A stretch of 64,000 nucleotides of DNA from Planktothricoides sp. SR001 (GCF_001276715.1 NZ_LIUQ01000009.1:32728-96727), one strand, 5' to 3'; positions 36,265 to 46,300 are shown, counted from the first letter of the stretch. A program made the numbers and translations. Notes: generated from the sequence alone by a model not told the origin.

Positions 36265-37704
36265 ATGGTTTCAGAAAAATTTCGCCATGAATTACGCAAA
36301 GAATCTCAGCAATGGCAAGCGGAAGGATTGATTAGTTCCCGGCAATATGAGGAATTATCCCAACGCTATAGATTTAATCAGTTAGACTCCGCCGCCAGCG
36401 ATCGCTTTATTAGTATCTTAATTGGTTTAGGATGTATTCTCCTGGGTTTAGGGGCGATCACATTTGTCGCCGCAAATTGGCAAGATTGGTCACGAAACTT
36501 TCGGGTTATATTACTGTTGGCCGTATTTTTGACCGTGAATATCAGCGGCTTCTATCTTTGGCGACAACCGACCCGTAACCCTGGAAAAAAACGCTTGGGT
36601 CATGGATTATTACTGTTCGGGTCGCTAATTTTAGGGGCAAATATAGCCCTAATGTCCCAGCTTTTTCACCAAAGCGGCCCCATTTACGAGCTATTTTTAT
36701 ATTGGTCATTAGGTGTCTTACCAATGGCTTTTGCTCTCCGGTTAACTTCTTTAGGAGTTTTCGCCCAAATTCTCCTGGGAATCAGCTATTTTTCAGAACT
36801 GACAGATTACGGTCGAATCGAAGAGTTTGGTTTCTCGCAAATACTGATAAATCATTTGCCGATCGCCCTCAGTTTATTATTTGTTCCGTTAGCTTATTGG
36901 TGTGGTTCGCGGGTAATTTTTGCCTTAGCCAGTATTGGCATTACCCTCAGTTTTATGATCGGTATTAATCCCTTTGCCTTGGGTACGAACGGCGGGGGTA
37001 TTTTGGCCGCGATCGCCTTTACTATACCGCCCGCTTTATTATGGGGTTATCGCGATGATTTATGGAAATTTACCAGAATCTGGATCGCCAGGATGCCTGC
37101 TTTAAATGAATATTCTTTTCAGGCCATTTCACGAGCGATCGCCCTTTGCTTTTTCGCCATATTTTTATATTTCTTTTCCTTTCACGGAGTTTGGGATCGT
37201 TGGTTGTGGAGTGATCCTAGTGTCACAGAAATCGAAAAGTTTCGCCAATTTTTACCCGATGTATTCTTGTTGAGCGTCTTTGCCTTCATGGGATGGCTGC
37301 AAATTTTCAAACAGCCTCAAAATCTGAATCCATTTCAGACCCTTAACATTAACAATGGGATGATTCTCATATTGATGAGCGTCATCAATATCTTATTGAT
37401 CGTCCACCTGAATATTACGCCGATTCTGCCAATTGCCACCATCGCCATTAACATTTTATTAGCCTGGTTCGCTATTGGGTTAATTCGGGATGCCTTAACC
37501 TTAGTCAAACGCACAACCTTTTGGTATGGCATGGTGCTGTTAGTCTTGCAAATTACCAGTCGGATGTTTGAATATGACACAGAATTGCTGTTAAAAGCCA
37601 TCGTCTTTGTTATCTGTGGTGTGGCCATTATTGCGGCGGGTTTGTGGTTTGAACGTCAGCTTAAAGCCGCGAAAGCTAAAGCATCTTTACCTGAATCAAT
37701 TTAG
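36265..37704 (+). CDS. DUF2157 membrane protein
   Basis: 479 residues from ATG 36265. N-terminal soluble helix (L-R-K-E-S-Q-Q-W-Q-A-E-G-L-I-S-S-R-Q-Y) with the DUF2157 motif, then about 12 hydrophobic segments (A-A-N-W-Q-D-W-S-R). Biochemical role unknown. DUF2157 genes are often paired with GDYXXLXY-domain genes, as here. Confidence 0.85.
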   Translation: MVSEKFRHELRKESQQWQAEGLISSRQYEELSQRYRFNQLDSAASDRFISILIGLGCILLGLGAITFVAANWQDWSRNFRVILLLAVFLTVNISGFYLWRQPTRNPGKKRLGHGLLLFGSLILGANIALMSQLFHQSGPIYELFLYWSLGVLPMAFALRLTSLGVFAQILLGISYFSELTDYGRIEEFGFSQILINHLPIALSLLFVPLAYWCGSRVIFALASIGITLSFMIGINPFALGTNGGGILAAIAFTIPPALLWGYRDDLWKFTRIWIARMPALNEYSFQAISRAIALCFFAIFLYFFSFHGVWDRWLWSDPSVTEIEKFRQFLPDVFLLSVFAFMGWLQIFKQPQNLNPFQTLNINNGMILILMSVINILLIVHLNITPILPIATIAINILLAWFAIGLIRDALTLVKRTTFWYGMVLLVLQITSRMFEYDTELLLKAIVFVICGVAIIAAGLWFERQLKAAKAKASLPESI

Positions 37705-37829
37705 GAAAAATGGATAAAGGGGAATATAGCAAAAATTATTTATAGTCACATTCCCCTATATTTTTCCATGTTTTTTCCAACAACAACGATTAATTCATTT
37801 TTGTCAAATTCGTTAAAGGAATTCAGCCC

Positions 37830-38501
37830 ATGATATCACCGAAAGAAAATCACCAAAATCCTGAATCAGAACCCAAAGAATATCAGCCAATTGCTGAGGC
37901 TAAAAATTCTGGAAAATGGTGGAAATTCGCCGTAATCCTGGTATTACAAACCGGATTAATTTTAGCGGTTCCCGCTCAAGCGGTTTATACTCATTTAACC
38001 GGAACCACAGTTATTTTGGAAACTAGACCCGTCGATCCTTACGATCCGATGCGGGGTTACTACCAAACTTTATCCTATAAAATTTCTGATACCGATACTT
38101 TGAAGAAGTTACCCGGTTGGGAAGAAATCACCCCGCAGAGAAATTATGCCGCCAATTATCAGTCAAACTCTCAGACTTTTTATATTGTGATGGAACAACC
38201 AGCAAATCCAAAAAGCACCCTCACGCCAAGTCCTTGGCAACCGATTAAAATTAGTCGCGATCGCCCCCAAGATTTGGCCGCGAATCAAGTGGCTATCCAG
38301 GGAGAATATATCAATGAATGGCAGATTCTCTATGGCATAGAAACTTATTATATGCCCGAAGACCAAGGAGAAAAAATTAATAATGAAATTGCTCAAGCTC
38401 AACGACAACCACAGGCTTTTGTAGTGGAAATTAAAGTGGATCGATCGGGGAATTCGGTGCCTGTCAGTTTGTGGGTGCGCGATCGCAACTATAAATTTTA
38501 A
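37830..38501 (+). CDS. GDYXXLXY-domain membrane-anchored protein
   Basis: 223 residues. A hydrophobic N-terminal helix (F-A-V-I-L-V-L-Q-T-G-L-I-L-A-V) anchors a domain carrying R-P-V-D-P-Y-D-P-M-R-G-Y-Y-Q-T-L-S-Y, the family signature with Y in place of D. The C-terminal part is probably outside the cytoplasm. It follows the DUF2157 gene by 125 bases and the two probably work together. Confidence 0.8.
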   Translation: MISPKENHQNPESEPKEYQPIAEAKNSGKWWKFAVILVLQTGLILAVPAQAVYTHLTGTTVILETRPVDPYDPMRGYYQTLSYKISDTDTLKKLPGWEEITPQRNYAANYQSNSQTFYIVMEQPANPKSTLTPSPWQPIKISRDRPQDLAANQVAIQGEYINEWQILYGIETYYMPEDQGEKINNEIAQAQRQPQAFVVEIKVDRSGNSVPVSLWVRDRNYKF

Positions 38502-38504
38502 AAT

Positions 38505-38559
38505 TAGCTAAAATCAGCTAAACTCAGCTAAACTCAGCTAAACTCAGCTAAAATCAGCC
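38505..38559. repeat. 10-bp tandem repeat (AACTCAGCTA)
   Basis: About five and a half copies of AACTCAGCTA/AAATCAGCTA directly after the GDYXXLXY stop. The rest of 38502-38838 has a TTAGTTTTTGCCCGTTGA duplication (about 38689-38722) and no gene. Confidence 0.85.
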
Positions 38560-38838
38560 AATCATATGAAGTCTTATGAAGTCATAATTAAGCAGCCGCT
38601 AGAGGCGATCGCTAAATAAGATTAAAATAGGGTTTGATTGGCTTGAGATATTCTGGAGGCGCGACCCTCGCTGAATTGCTGAATTAATTAGTTTTTGCCC
38701 GTTGATTAGTTTTTGCCCGTTGATTCACGGGAAAAAATAGGTTAAAAATAGCTTAATTTGGCTGAAGTGGGTCGGCCTCTATAAAGCCGAAGATAGAATA
38801 GCCGATAGAGAATCGCTGGTGATGTTAAATCTCTCAAA

Positions 38839-39267
38839 TTATTTGATCTTTGACCGTTGCTCCACTGTCTCTTCAGAATTCGCATGAATACTCAGAAAAG
38901 TTTTCACCACTTGACACAACTGTTCACTTTGAAACGGTTTGGTTAAATACTCCGTGGCTCCGGCTAATCGTCCCTGCACTTTATCAAACATTCCATCACG
39001 GGCGGTTAACATAATAATCGGCAGTTCTTGAAACTGTGGAATGTTACGCACCGTGCGACAGAGTTCAAGACCGTCAATTCCTGGCATGGTTACGTCGAGC
39101 AATAATAGTGCAATCTGATCGTGGTAAATAATTGATAAAGCGTCCACGGCGTTATCGGCGACCAGCACCCGATATTCACTGGATAAAGCCCTTTTTACCA
39201 GGTCTTGCATCACTGGACTATCATCTACCGCTAAGATTGTCGGGCTTTGATTCTCATTTGACGACAT
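38839..39267 (-). CDS. Single-domain response regulator
   Basis: 142 residues: acidic pocket A-V-D-D-S, phosphoacceptor Asp in L-L-L-L-D-V-T-M-P-G, T in L-T-A-R-D, K in T-K-P-F. No output domain, so a CheY/PilG-type phosphotransfer regulator. No kinase is adjacent; it may serve pili/phototaxis or other pathways. Confidence 0.92.
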   Translation of the reverse strand: MSSNENQSPTILAVDDSPVMQDLVKRALSSEYRVLVADNAVDALSIIYHDQIALLLLDVTMPGIDGLELCRTVRNIPQFQELPIIMLTARDGMFDKVQGRLAGATEYLTKPFQSEQLCQVVKTFLSIHANSEETVEQRSKIK

Positions 39268-39459
39268 TTTTTCCCTCCAGTTTTACTTTCAAAGTACCCT
39301 GACTGCAAAATTTGTTGATTCAGTTTTGATTCTGACAACGGTTTTGTTTATGTTGGCATCTAGTTGGCATCTAGTTGACATCTCACTCCAGTTTGTCTGA
39401 ATTATGGTTTTTTTCTAGGAAATCTACCAGACTCCTACTATCACTTTAGCTTATTCTCG

Positions 39460-39705
39460 TCAACAGTTGCGAAGGTTCCCAATTAATATTACCGCCATCA
39501 ATACTACCGTCATAAATATTCCTGAGACGATCGCCTGGCGGTGGGTTCCGGTTGCAGTCCGGGAAAAAAGCGATCGCGGCTTTCCCTGGATCCTTTGTTT
39601 GATGGGGGCGATCGCTTCAGGATCCGACAGGGACTTAAGTCCCTGTCGGATGCGAAACTTGACGTTAAGCCTGCCCCCGCGAGGGGGGGTTGACACCAAT
39701 GCCAA
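39460..39705 (-). CDS. Possible small single-span membrane protein
   Basis: 81 codons from a TTG. The C-terminus is a credible membrane helix (A-I-V-S-G-I-F-M-T-V-V-L-M-A-V-I-L-I-G-N-L). The N-terminal half is encoded by a perfect palindrome repeat and looks unnatural, so any true protein probably starts later. It follows the DUF3153 gene by about 40 bases. No family is recognised; it may not be expressed. Confidence 0.25.
   Translation of the reverse strand: MALVSTPPRGGRLNVKFRIRQGLKSLSDPEAIAPIKQRIQGKPRSLFSRTATGTHRQAIVSGIFMTVVLMAVILIGNLRNC
39622..39651. repeat. 30-bp perfect palindrome
   Basis: A perfect palindrome with centre GGGACTTAAGTCCC; it would form a 15-bp hairpin without a loop. 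Confidence 0.9.
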
Positions 39706-39714
39706 GCGGAACCG

Positions 39715-39771
39715 CCCCTCGATCGGTAGGGTGCGTTACGCTGCCGCTAACTCACCCTACCGATCGAGGGG
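39715..39771. repeat. 19-bp inverted repeat overlapping the DUF3153 stop
   Basis: CCCCTCGATCGGTAGGGTG (39715-39733) pairs perfectly with its complement at 39753-39771. The loop holds the DUF3153 stop (TAG, 39749-39747). It encodes the last ~8 residues of that protein and may also terminate it. Confidence 0.85.
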
Positions 39772-40703
39772 TTGCTTAAGTCCTGTTCTGGTTTTGAAGC
39801 GATCGCACCAGAGTTGGGGTCTTCTGTTGACCGTTCCTCTGTTGACCCCTGTGGGGGTGACAACAGATTTTTCGCATACATACTGATGCCAATAAATAAA
39901 GCAATCATTCCCGCCCCAATACCAATCGGACTTGGCACCCAGAAAGTCACCTCAATATGGTTCAGTTGTCCTGGTTGTAAATGCCAAATAAAGGTTTTTC
40001 CCTGGTCTATAATTTCGGGAATTAGCGGTGCATTTTGACTTATTTTTGCTTCTAATTCACTCTCTGGAGTAACGGCAGCATCGGTAATAACTTCACCTCC
40101 CCAAGGAGTTTGCAACGCAAATTTTAAATCCAGCAAAGCCCCTGGGCTAATTAACAGGTTACCATTGGTAGAAATGACACCGAGCGATCGCAAATCCAAA
40201 TCATAAATTAAGCGATTCCGCAAAGCAAACAACCAATTATTTTGGGTCACGGTCATTGCTGCGGAAATTGGCGGCAGGTCTGGGTCTAATTCTTTTTTCG
40301 CTCCAGAACCCGGTTGACCACCGGGATTCATAAATTGATTAATTTTATCGGCTAATTCAACCCCATTATTAAACGGAATCTTTACCACAATTTCTTGGTC
40401 AGAAATTTTCTGAGTTTTTCCGCCTAAATCACGAGTACGCCGCTTAATACTCTCTAGCCATAATCTAGCGGTTTCGCTGCTAAATGAACTCAGCCGTTCT
40501 CCAATTTGAATATGTTGAATAATCTCCCCATGAGTTTGACTGGCAAAATTAATTCCTAAATCATATTTAACACAGCCACTCAATAGCATTAAACTACAAG
40601 CCATAAGCATCACGACTAAACTCCGGGACTGTCTGAATGATCCACGCAGTTTTTTACTCAAGTCTGTCATCGGATTTAACCCTAACATGATTGTTTCTTT
40701 CAA
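39747..40703 (-). CDS. DUF3153 lipoprotein
   Basis: About 318 residues. A lipobox (L-M-L-L-S-G-C-V) marks a lipoprotein, followed by the DUF3153 domain and a C-terminal membrane helix (G-A-G-M-I-A-L-F-I-G-I-S-M). AGGAGA eight bases before a TTG at 40703 supports that start; ATGs at 40688 and 40670 are possible. It is probably in the thylakoid or plasma membrane; role unknown. The C-terminal residues come from a palindromic repeat. Confidence 0.8.
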   Translation of the reverse strand: MKETIMLGLNPMTDLSKKLRGSFRQSRSLVVMLMACSLMLLSGCVKYDLGINFASQTHGEIIQHIQIGERLSSFSSETARLWLESIKRRTRDLGGKTQKISDQEIVVKIPFNNGVELADKINQFMNPGGQPGSGAKKELDPDLPPISAAMTVTQNNWLFALRNRLIYDLDLRSLGVISTNGNLLISPGALLDLKFALQTPWGGEVITDAAVTPESELEAKISQNAPLIPEIIDQGKTFIWHLQPGQLNHIEVTFWVPSPIGIGAGMIALFIGISMYAKNLLSPPQGSTEERSTEDPNSGAIASKPEQDLSNPSIGRVS

Positions 40704-41125
40704 ATTATTATCTCCTAATTATCTCCTAATTCTTTCCTGATTCTCTCCTGGAAAAATTGCCCTCTGAGTGAGCGATCGCCCTCCCAGGTATCAATCACAA
40801 CTAAGTCTATTTTAAGACCGATGATGTCTAATCTGGTTTTATTGTTATAAATAATAACATATCTGTTATATAGGATAAAATCAAGCCGGTTTTTCCGGTT
40901 GACTATTTTCGGCGGAATGCTGACCCCCGATCCGGGCATTCTCCCGACCCCAGAGAAATCAAAAATTTTAACCAGCTTTAAACAGGAAAAAAGTGACTTA
41001 GACAACTGGGGATCAACTAAAAAATGTTTTTAATTGATTTTATAAAAGAGTTAATATTAAATAAGTAGACCATTAAAAGTTTAATGGCTTTTAATGGCTT
41101 AATTTTCTCTGAAGGTTGACAAAAA
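40704..41125. other. Intergenic region, divergent promoters expected
   Basis: No gene is supported. AGGAGATAATT is repeated at about 40708-40730 before DUF3153. An inverted repeat CCATTAAAAGTTTAATGG (41070-41087) lies 39 bases before the phosphate transporter ATG and could be an operator. Confidence 0.4.
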
Positions 41126-42856
41126 ATGACAGTCACAAACACAATTAGTCTTTTAGAACTCGGTAAAATTACCGTGGGTCTTTGTGGAGGTCTGGCCTTT
41201 TTTCTCTATGGACTGGAACAAATGACCGAGGCATTAAAACAAGTTGCCGGTAAATCCATGAAGCTTATGCTGGCTAAACTGACCTCGAATCATTTTAATG
41301 GCTTGATGGTGGGAGCATTTGTCACCGCTGTGATCCAGTCCTCAACGGTGACAACGGTTTTGGTAGTGGGTTTTGTCTCTGCTGGTTTGATGACGATGCC
41401 CCAATCCATTGGGGTGATTATGGGGGCGAATATTGGCTCCACGATTACCGCTCAAATTATTGCTTTCAATATTACTCGTTCCGCCTTAGTGTTTTTTGCC
41501 CTGGGTTTTGGTTTGCAACTGATTTCTAAACGACGATACTTTCGCCTGTATGGTGTTTTGTTAATGGGCTTAGGTCTGATGTTTTATGGGATGGAGTTAA
41601 TGAAGATCGCCACAACTCCACTTCAGACTTATCCCCCGTTTATTGAATGGATGCAGCAAGTGCAAAATCCTTGGTTGGGCATAACTTTGGCGGCGGTTTT
41701 TACGGCGTTAGTGCATAGTTCGGCGGTGACAACTAGCTTGGTGATTGTGCTGGCTAGTCAAGGTTTATTGAGTCTGGAAGCCGGAATTGTTTTAGTGTTT
41801 GGCGCAAATATTGGCACTTGTGTCACGGCAACTTTGGCATCATTGGGCAAACCTTCAGCGGCTTTTCAGGCAGCGATCGCCCATGTGTTGTTTAATACTT
41901 TGGGTGTGATTCTCTGGATTGGGTTTATCGACCAACTAGCTGATGTAATTCGCTGGATCACTCCGGTTTCATCATCCTTGGAAGGTATGGGTAAACTGGC
42001 GGTAGAAACGCCCCGACAAATTGCTAATGCCCATACTTTTTTTAATGTGGCAAATGCATTTATTTTTATTTGGTTTGTCCCGCTTTTCGCTAGGTTTTTA
42101 CAATGGTTAGTCCCCGATCGCTCTCTGGAGAAAGCACAATGGCAACCAAAATATCTGGATGACCTTTTGCTGACTACCCCAGCTTTGGCCTTAGATCGGG
42201 TGCGTTTGGAGTTAGCTGAACTGGGAAAAATTACCCTTCAGATGGTGCGGAGTTCCCTGCAAACCGTTGAGCAAGGAAACAACGATCAGGTGACAGCCCT
42301 GAGAACGATGGATGATGATGTGGATCGACTCCATGAGGCGATCGTTGCTTATTTAAGTCAGCTAAGTTTACAAAGGTTAGTCCCGCCCCAATCTCAGTTA
42401 ATCTCAATGTATTTGGATATTGCCGGTTATATTGAAAATATTGGCGATACCATTGAGACAAATATGGTGGAACTGGGTTATCAGCGGCTGCGCCATGAGA
42501 TTAAATTAAGTGATTCGACGCAACAGGTTTTAAAGTCACTGCATGAGGAGGTTTGTTTAGCGGTGGAACAGGCGATCGCCTCTGTGGTTTCTGGCGATCA
42601 AAAATTAGCCGCCGAAGTTGTGGCTATGAAGCCGCATATTAATCAGTTAGCTGACCAAGCTCATCATCATCTAGCGATGCGTTTAAAAGCTAACCAATCT
42701 AATGGCTTAGTAGCATTTCGCGTCGAATCCGATTTTATTGAATATTTGAAGCGATTATTTTATTTTGCCAAGCGAATCGCTAAACTGATGGCGGAAATGA
42801 ATGTAGAAATTAATGGTAATGGTCAAACCCATTATGATTTAAAGCTTGATTTTTAA
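41126..42856 (+). CDS. Na/Pi cotransporter family protein with PhoU-like tail
   Basis: 576 residues. Two inverted transport repeats with Q-S-S-T-V-T-T and H-S-S-A-V-T-T, each followed by G-A-N-I-G (G-A-N-I-G-S-T, G-A-N-I-G-T-C), as in NptA/PNaS proteins. About eight to nine membrane helices, then a helical PhoU-like tail (~350-560). Probably Na+-coupled phosphate transport. A possible operator lies 39 bases upstream. Polyphosphate glucokinase is next, convergent. Confidence 0.9.
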   Translation: MTVTNTISLLELGKITVGLCGGLAFFLYGLEQMTEALKQVAGKSMKLMLAKLTSNHFNGLMVGAFVTAVIQSSTVTTVLVVGFVSAGLMTMPQSIGVIMGANIGSTITAQIIAFNITRSALVFFALGFGLQLISKRRYFRLYGVLLMGLGLMFYGMELMKIATTPLQTYPPFIEWMQQVQNPWLGITLAAVFTALVHSSAVTTSLVIVLASQGLLSLEAGIVLVFGANIGTCVTATLASLGKPSAAFQAAIAHVLFNTLGVILWIGFIDQLADVIRWITPVSSSLEGMGKLAVETPRQIANAHTFFNVANAFIFIWFVPLFARFLQWLVPDRSLEKAQWQPKYLDDLLLTTPALALDRVRLELAELGKITLQMVRSSLQTVEQGNNDQVTALRTMDDDVDRLHEAIVAYLSQLSLQRLVPPQSQLISMYLDIAGYIENIGDTIETNMVELGYQRLRHEIKLSDSTQQVLKSLHEEVCLAVEQAIASVVSGDQKLAAEVVAMKPHINQLADQAHHHLAMRLKANQSNGLVAFRVESDFIEYLKRLFYFAKRIAKLMAEMNVEINGNGQTHYDLKLDF

Positions 42857-42937
42857 TCCCCAGCAAATCTGGGTTGATTAACCCGGATTTGCTATCAGAT
42901 GGGCAAAATATTGCCAATTTTCGCTCGATCTATATCT

Positions 42938-43645
42938 TTAATCTTTCCACAGGGCAATGCCACCCAATAAGCCGTGAATATTGGGGATAATTGTGACATT
43001 TTCTGGTAAGTCGATCGCAATTTTTTTGGCTTCGCCCCCACCGATATAGATGCGATCGCAGTTAAACATATTTTGCCAAGATTCTAGGGCTTTTTCTAAT
43101 CGTTTATTCCAGCGTTTTTTGCCAATTTCGTCTAAGGCAGTTCGGCTTAATTGTTGTTCGTAGGTTTCGCCTTTTCTAAATGGATGATGTCCCCCTTCCA
43201 AATTCGGGACTAATTTACCATCCACAAACAAAGCTGTACCAAATCCAGTGCCGAGAGTAATCACTAATTCTACTCCCACACCAGCGATCGCGCCTAACCC
43301 TTGTATATCCGCATCATTACAAACTCGCACGGGTTTTCCTAACCGTTCAGATAGGACAGTTGCTAAATTAAACTTCACCCAATCGGGGTGTAAATTCACT
43401 GCGGTGTAAATCACTCCATGCCGCACCACTCCGGGAAAACCCACCGATACTCGGTCAAATTCTCCTTGTTCACTGGCTAAAGAGGCGATCGCTTGAATCA
43501 CTGGTTCTGGTTGTGCGGGATTGGGAGTCGGCACCCGGTTGCGTTCCGTCAAAGGTTCTCCCGCTTCATCTAATACAATGGTTTTAATCCCACTGCCGCC
43601 AATATCAACTGCTAATGTTCTAATATGCTGCTTTTTTTTCGTCAT
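42938..43645 (-). CDS. ppgK: Polyphosphate glucokinase (ROK family)
   Basis: 235 residues. N-terminal phosphate site A-V-D-I-G-G-S-G-I-K, glucose site V-C-N-D-A-D-I-Q, L-G-T-G-F-G-T-A-L, and E-G-G-H-H-P-F-R. It phosphorylates glucose using polyphosphate (and possibly ATP). The length and sequence are the PPGK subtype. Its neighbour is a phosphate transporter. Confidence 0.88.
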   Translation of the reverse strand: MTKKKQHIRTLAVDIGGSGIKTIVLDEAGEPLTERNRVPTPNPAQPEPVIQAIASLASEQGEFDRVSVGFPGVVRHGVIYTAVNLHPDWVKFNLATVLSERLGKPVRVCNDADIQGLGAIAGVGVELVITLGTGFGTALFVDGKLVPNLEGGHHPFRKGETYEQQLSRTALDEIGKKRWNKRLEKALESWQNMFNCDRIYIGGGEAKKIAIDLPENVTIIPNIHGLLGGIALWKD

Positions 43646-43803
43646 TTTTTCACCTCAAATAAACTTAAATTAACAATAATTAATCAAAAATTTAGGGAGC
43701 GATTTAATCTGAATTAATCTAAATTATTCTCAATAATATTCAATTAAATTTTTCCCATACAATTCGCCCACCGAACCAAAAAAAGCGATCGCCATAACCA
43801 TAT

Positions 43804-43870
43804 AGAAACCGGGTTTTAGGGCAACAATTAGAAGCTTTTTCCCCTAAGTTAACCCAGAAACCCGGTTTCT
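43804..43870. repeat. AGAAACCGGG hairpin repeat
   Basis: AGAAACCGGG (43804-43813) pairs with CCCGGTTTCT (43861-43870). It sits just after the PDH E2 stop and could help terminate it. Confidence 0.7.
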
Positions 43871-43873
43871 TGA

Positions 43874-45190
43874 TTACATCGTCAAAGACTCAGGCTTAGT
43901 CTCAATTAATTGCGCCAAATCTTGCAAGAAAGCAGCGGCATGAGCGCCATAAATCACCCGATGATCGCAAGTAACATTCACCTGCATCTGACGCTTCACC
44001 CCGAACATTCCATCGTCAGTGGCTACTACTTGCGGACGGGAAGCACCGATCGCCATAATCGCCCCTTGACCGGGTGACAACACCGCATCAAAACGGTCTA
44101 CCCCAAACATCCCTAAATTAGAGATGGTGAAAGTGCCGCTGTTGTATTCTGGGGGTTGCAGTTTCTTAGCTCTAGCCCGTTCCACCAAATCCTGCCAAAC
44201 TCGCGACAGAGAATAAATATCCAACTGGTCAGCATTTTGCAGCACTGGGGTAATTAAACCGCCATCAGGCATCGCCACACCGACTGCAATGTTAATCGCA
44301 CTACTATAGGCGATCGCCCCATCCCGATAACTGGCATTCATAATCGGATGTTTCTGCAACGTATTCGCCACCGCCTTAGCCAACAAAGCAGTCATGGTCA
44401 CGCCCTTGGGCTTCAGTTGCTTATAGAGTCGATCCAGATTATCCGTAGTAATCGTATAGCCAACGCGGAACACCGGCATCTCCAGGCTGGCGTTCATATT
44501 CGCCACCACTGCTTTTTGCAGGGTATTTAACGGCACCACTTGACCGGGGGCTGACGGGGCTGGAGTCACCACGGGGGTCACGGTTCGAGTCACGGTGGGG
44601 ACTGGTGACGGGGCGACGGGAGCAACGGGGGCAACGGGAGCAACGGGAGCAACAACCGGAGTCGCCACGGCAGCGGCTGGTTGCAACCCGGCGGCTGCTT
44701 CCACATCTCCCGCCACAATCCGACCATGCGGGCCACTACCCTTTAAGGTGTCTAAATTAACTTTGAGTTCTTTGGCCAACTTTTTCGCACGGGGGGAGGC
44801 AACGGTGCGACCATTGTCCACAGTGGCAGGTACGGCAGGTGTACTCGTTGCGGCTGCTTTGGGCGCTGGGGCGCTGGCTGGTGCAGCACTGGTGCTGGCA
44901 GCGGGTTGCGACAGATTTTTCGCCTTCTGTTTTGCTACTTCGATTTCCGCTTCCGTTTCCGCGAGAAAGGCGATCGCCTCTCCTACTGGGGCTGTACCAC
45001 CGGCAGGGACAATAATCGTCGCCAAATACCCGGAATAAAAGGACTCTACGTCCATATCAGCCTTATCCGACTCGACAATTAAAACGGTTTCCCCTTTTTC
45101 CACCTTGTCCCCTGGGGCTTTTTCCCAGGAAACAATTTTACCTTCGGTCATTGTGGAGCTCAGGGCGGGCATGAAAACTTCGTGAATCAT
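43874..45190 (-). CDS. odhB: Pyruvate dehydrogenase E2 (dihydrolipoamide acetyltransferase)
   Basis: 438 residues. Lipoyl domain with the modified Lys in V-E-S-D-K-A-D-M, an Ala/Pro-rich linker, an E1/E3-binding domain (A-S-P-R-A-K-K-L-A-K-E), a second Ala/Pro/Val linker with A-P-V repeats, and a catalytic domain ending with the active His in C-D-H-R-V-I-Y-G-A. It passes acetyl groups to CoA in central metabolism. The linker DNA has GGGGCAACGGGAGC repeats. Confidence 0.95.
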   Translation of the reverse strand: MIHEVFMPALSSTMTEGKIVSWEKAPGDKVEKGETVLIVESDKADMDVESFYSGYLATIIVPAGGTAPVGEAIAFLAETEAEIEVAKQKAKNLSQPAASTSAAPASAPAPKAAATSTPAVPATVDNGRTVASPRAKKLAKELKVNLDTLKGSGPHGRIVAGDVEAAAGLQPAAAVATPVVAPVAPVAPVAPVAPSPVPTVTRTVTPVVTPAPSAPGQVVPLNTLQKAVVANMNASLEMPVFRVGYTITTDNLDRLYKQLKPKGVTMTALLAKAVANTLQKHPIMNASYRDGAIAYSSAINIAVGVAMPDGGLITPVLQNADQLDIYSLSRVWQDLVERARAKKLQPPEYNSGTFTISNLGMFGVDRFDAVLSPGQGAIMAIGASRPQVVATDDGMFGVKRQMQVNVTCDHRVIYGAHAAAFLQDLAQLIETKPESLTM

Positions 45191-45424
45191 GGGGAGAAAG
45201 TTTCCGACTAGACGCTAAAATAAAACAAAATGTACGCCGATCGATCCGCCGATCGATCTGGTCGATAGAATCAACCACCGCGATCGGCAGATCCCCTACA
45301 AATAAATATGCATAGGGATGCGTAAGTCCTAATCAAAATTAGGTCAAATGGCATTGTACCGTGATGCTGGACACCACGGATACAATTCGCCCAATTTTCG
45401 CCAAATTTTTGCCAAATTATTTTA

Positions 45425-45522
45425 CTGGCATTATGGGTCTGGCATTATGAGCCTGACATCATGGGTCTGACATTATCGGCCTGACATTATCGGCCTGACA
45501 TTATCGGCCTCACATTATGGGC
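45425..45522. repeat. 14-bp tandem repeats (CTGACATTATCGGC)
   Basis: About six to seven diverged copies of CTGACATTATCGGC. The spacer 45191-45536 has no other recognised feature. Confidence 0.85.
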
Positions 45523-45536
45523 GATCGGTCATACCC

Positions 45537-45986
45537 TTATAGATCCCCGCGAATTTCTTCCACGATCCCATCCCGTAATAAAATTTCCACTTGCATTTTT
45601 TTAATCAGATTCTCACCCAGTTCAACGGTAAAAAAGCTTTCAACCTGAGTTTGGGTGACTTCTGTTTCCAGTTCCAAGGTCTGCACTTGTTGCAAGTTTT
45701 GCAAAATTTGATTTTTCTGATCCAGCAGCTTACGTTGCTGATTATTAACCTGAGATTGAATACTTTCCATCTGTTGCTGGATTTGTGCGCCACCGACACT
45801 AGCACTCTGTCTTTGCAAATCACTCATCGCTCGGTTCGCCTGGATTTCGATCTGCTGTAACTGAGTATCCAGTTGGTTAATTTGCGCTTGTAATTGTTGT
45901 TGGACTTCTTCTTTCCATCGTGGCGTCACAACGGCTTTCACGATTACATTGCGCTTCAGGAAGAGTTGTGAATTCGATAAATCCAT
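45537..45986 (-). CDS. YlqD-like coiled-coil protein
   Basis: 149 residues with a Gln-rich coiled coil (~25-105). N-terminal K-R-N-V-I-V-K-A-V-V-T and C-terminal beta part (M-Q-V-E-I-L-L-R-D-G-I-V) as in YlqD. Function unknown; no signal peptide. Confidence 0.8.
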   Translation of the reverse strand: MDLSNSQLFLKRNVIVKAVVTPRWKEEVQQQLQAQINQLDTQLQQIEIQANRAMSDLQRQSASVGGAQIQQQMESIQSQVNNQQRKLLDQKNQILQNLQQVQTLELETEVTQTQVESFFTVELGENLIKKMQVEILLRDGIVEEIRGDL

Positions 45987-46059
45987 GTATTTCTCCGTAA
46001 TTATTAGAGTATCGGAACCTATTGCATATTAGTGCAGAAGCTAAAAAATCGGGGAACGG

Positions 46060-46300
46060 GGAAGAGAGGGTGTAGGGTGTAGGGTGTAGGGTGTAGGGAA
46101 GAGTGAATAGTCAATAGTCAATAGTGATATTTATGCATAACTTTTCAATGCATCACTTTTAACTTTTCACTTCTCCCCCCGATGGCGGCCCTACACCGAT
46201 GGCGGCCCTACACCGATGGCGGCCTTACACCCTACACCGATGGCGGCCTCAACCAACAACCAACAACCAACAACCAACAACCAACAACCAACCTATTGTG
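46060..46300. repeat. TGTAGGG, CGGCCCTACACCGATGG and CCAACAA repeats
   Basis: Four TGTAGGG units (46070-46098) are complementary to CCCTACACC units at 46180-46240, so the region could fold into a long hairpin. A CCAACAA array follows (about 46253-46290). 45987-46458 contains no gene. Confidence 0.75.

Noticed and set aside
40715-41005. 96-codon minus-strand frame before DUF3153
   Set aside because: No family, poor codon pattern and AT-rich; no ribosome site. Treated as chance.
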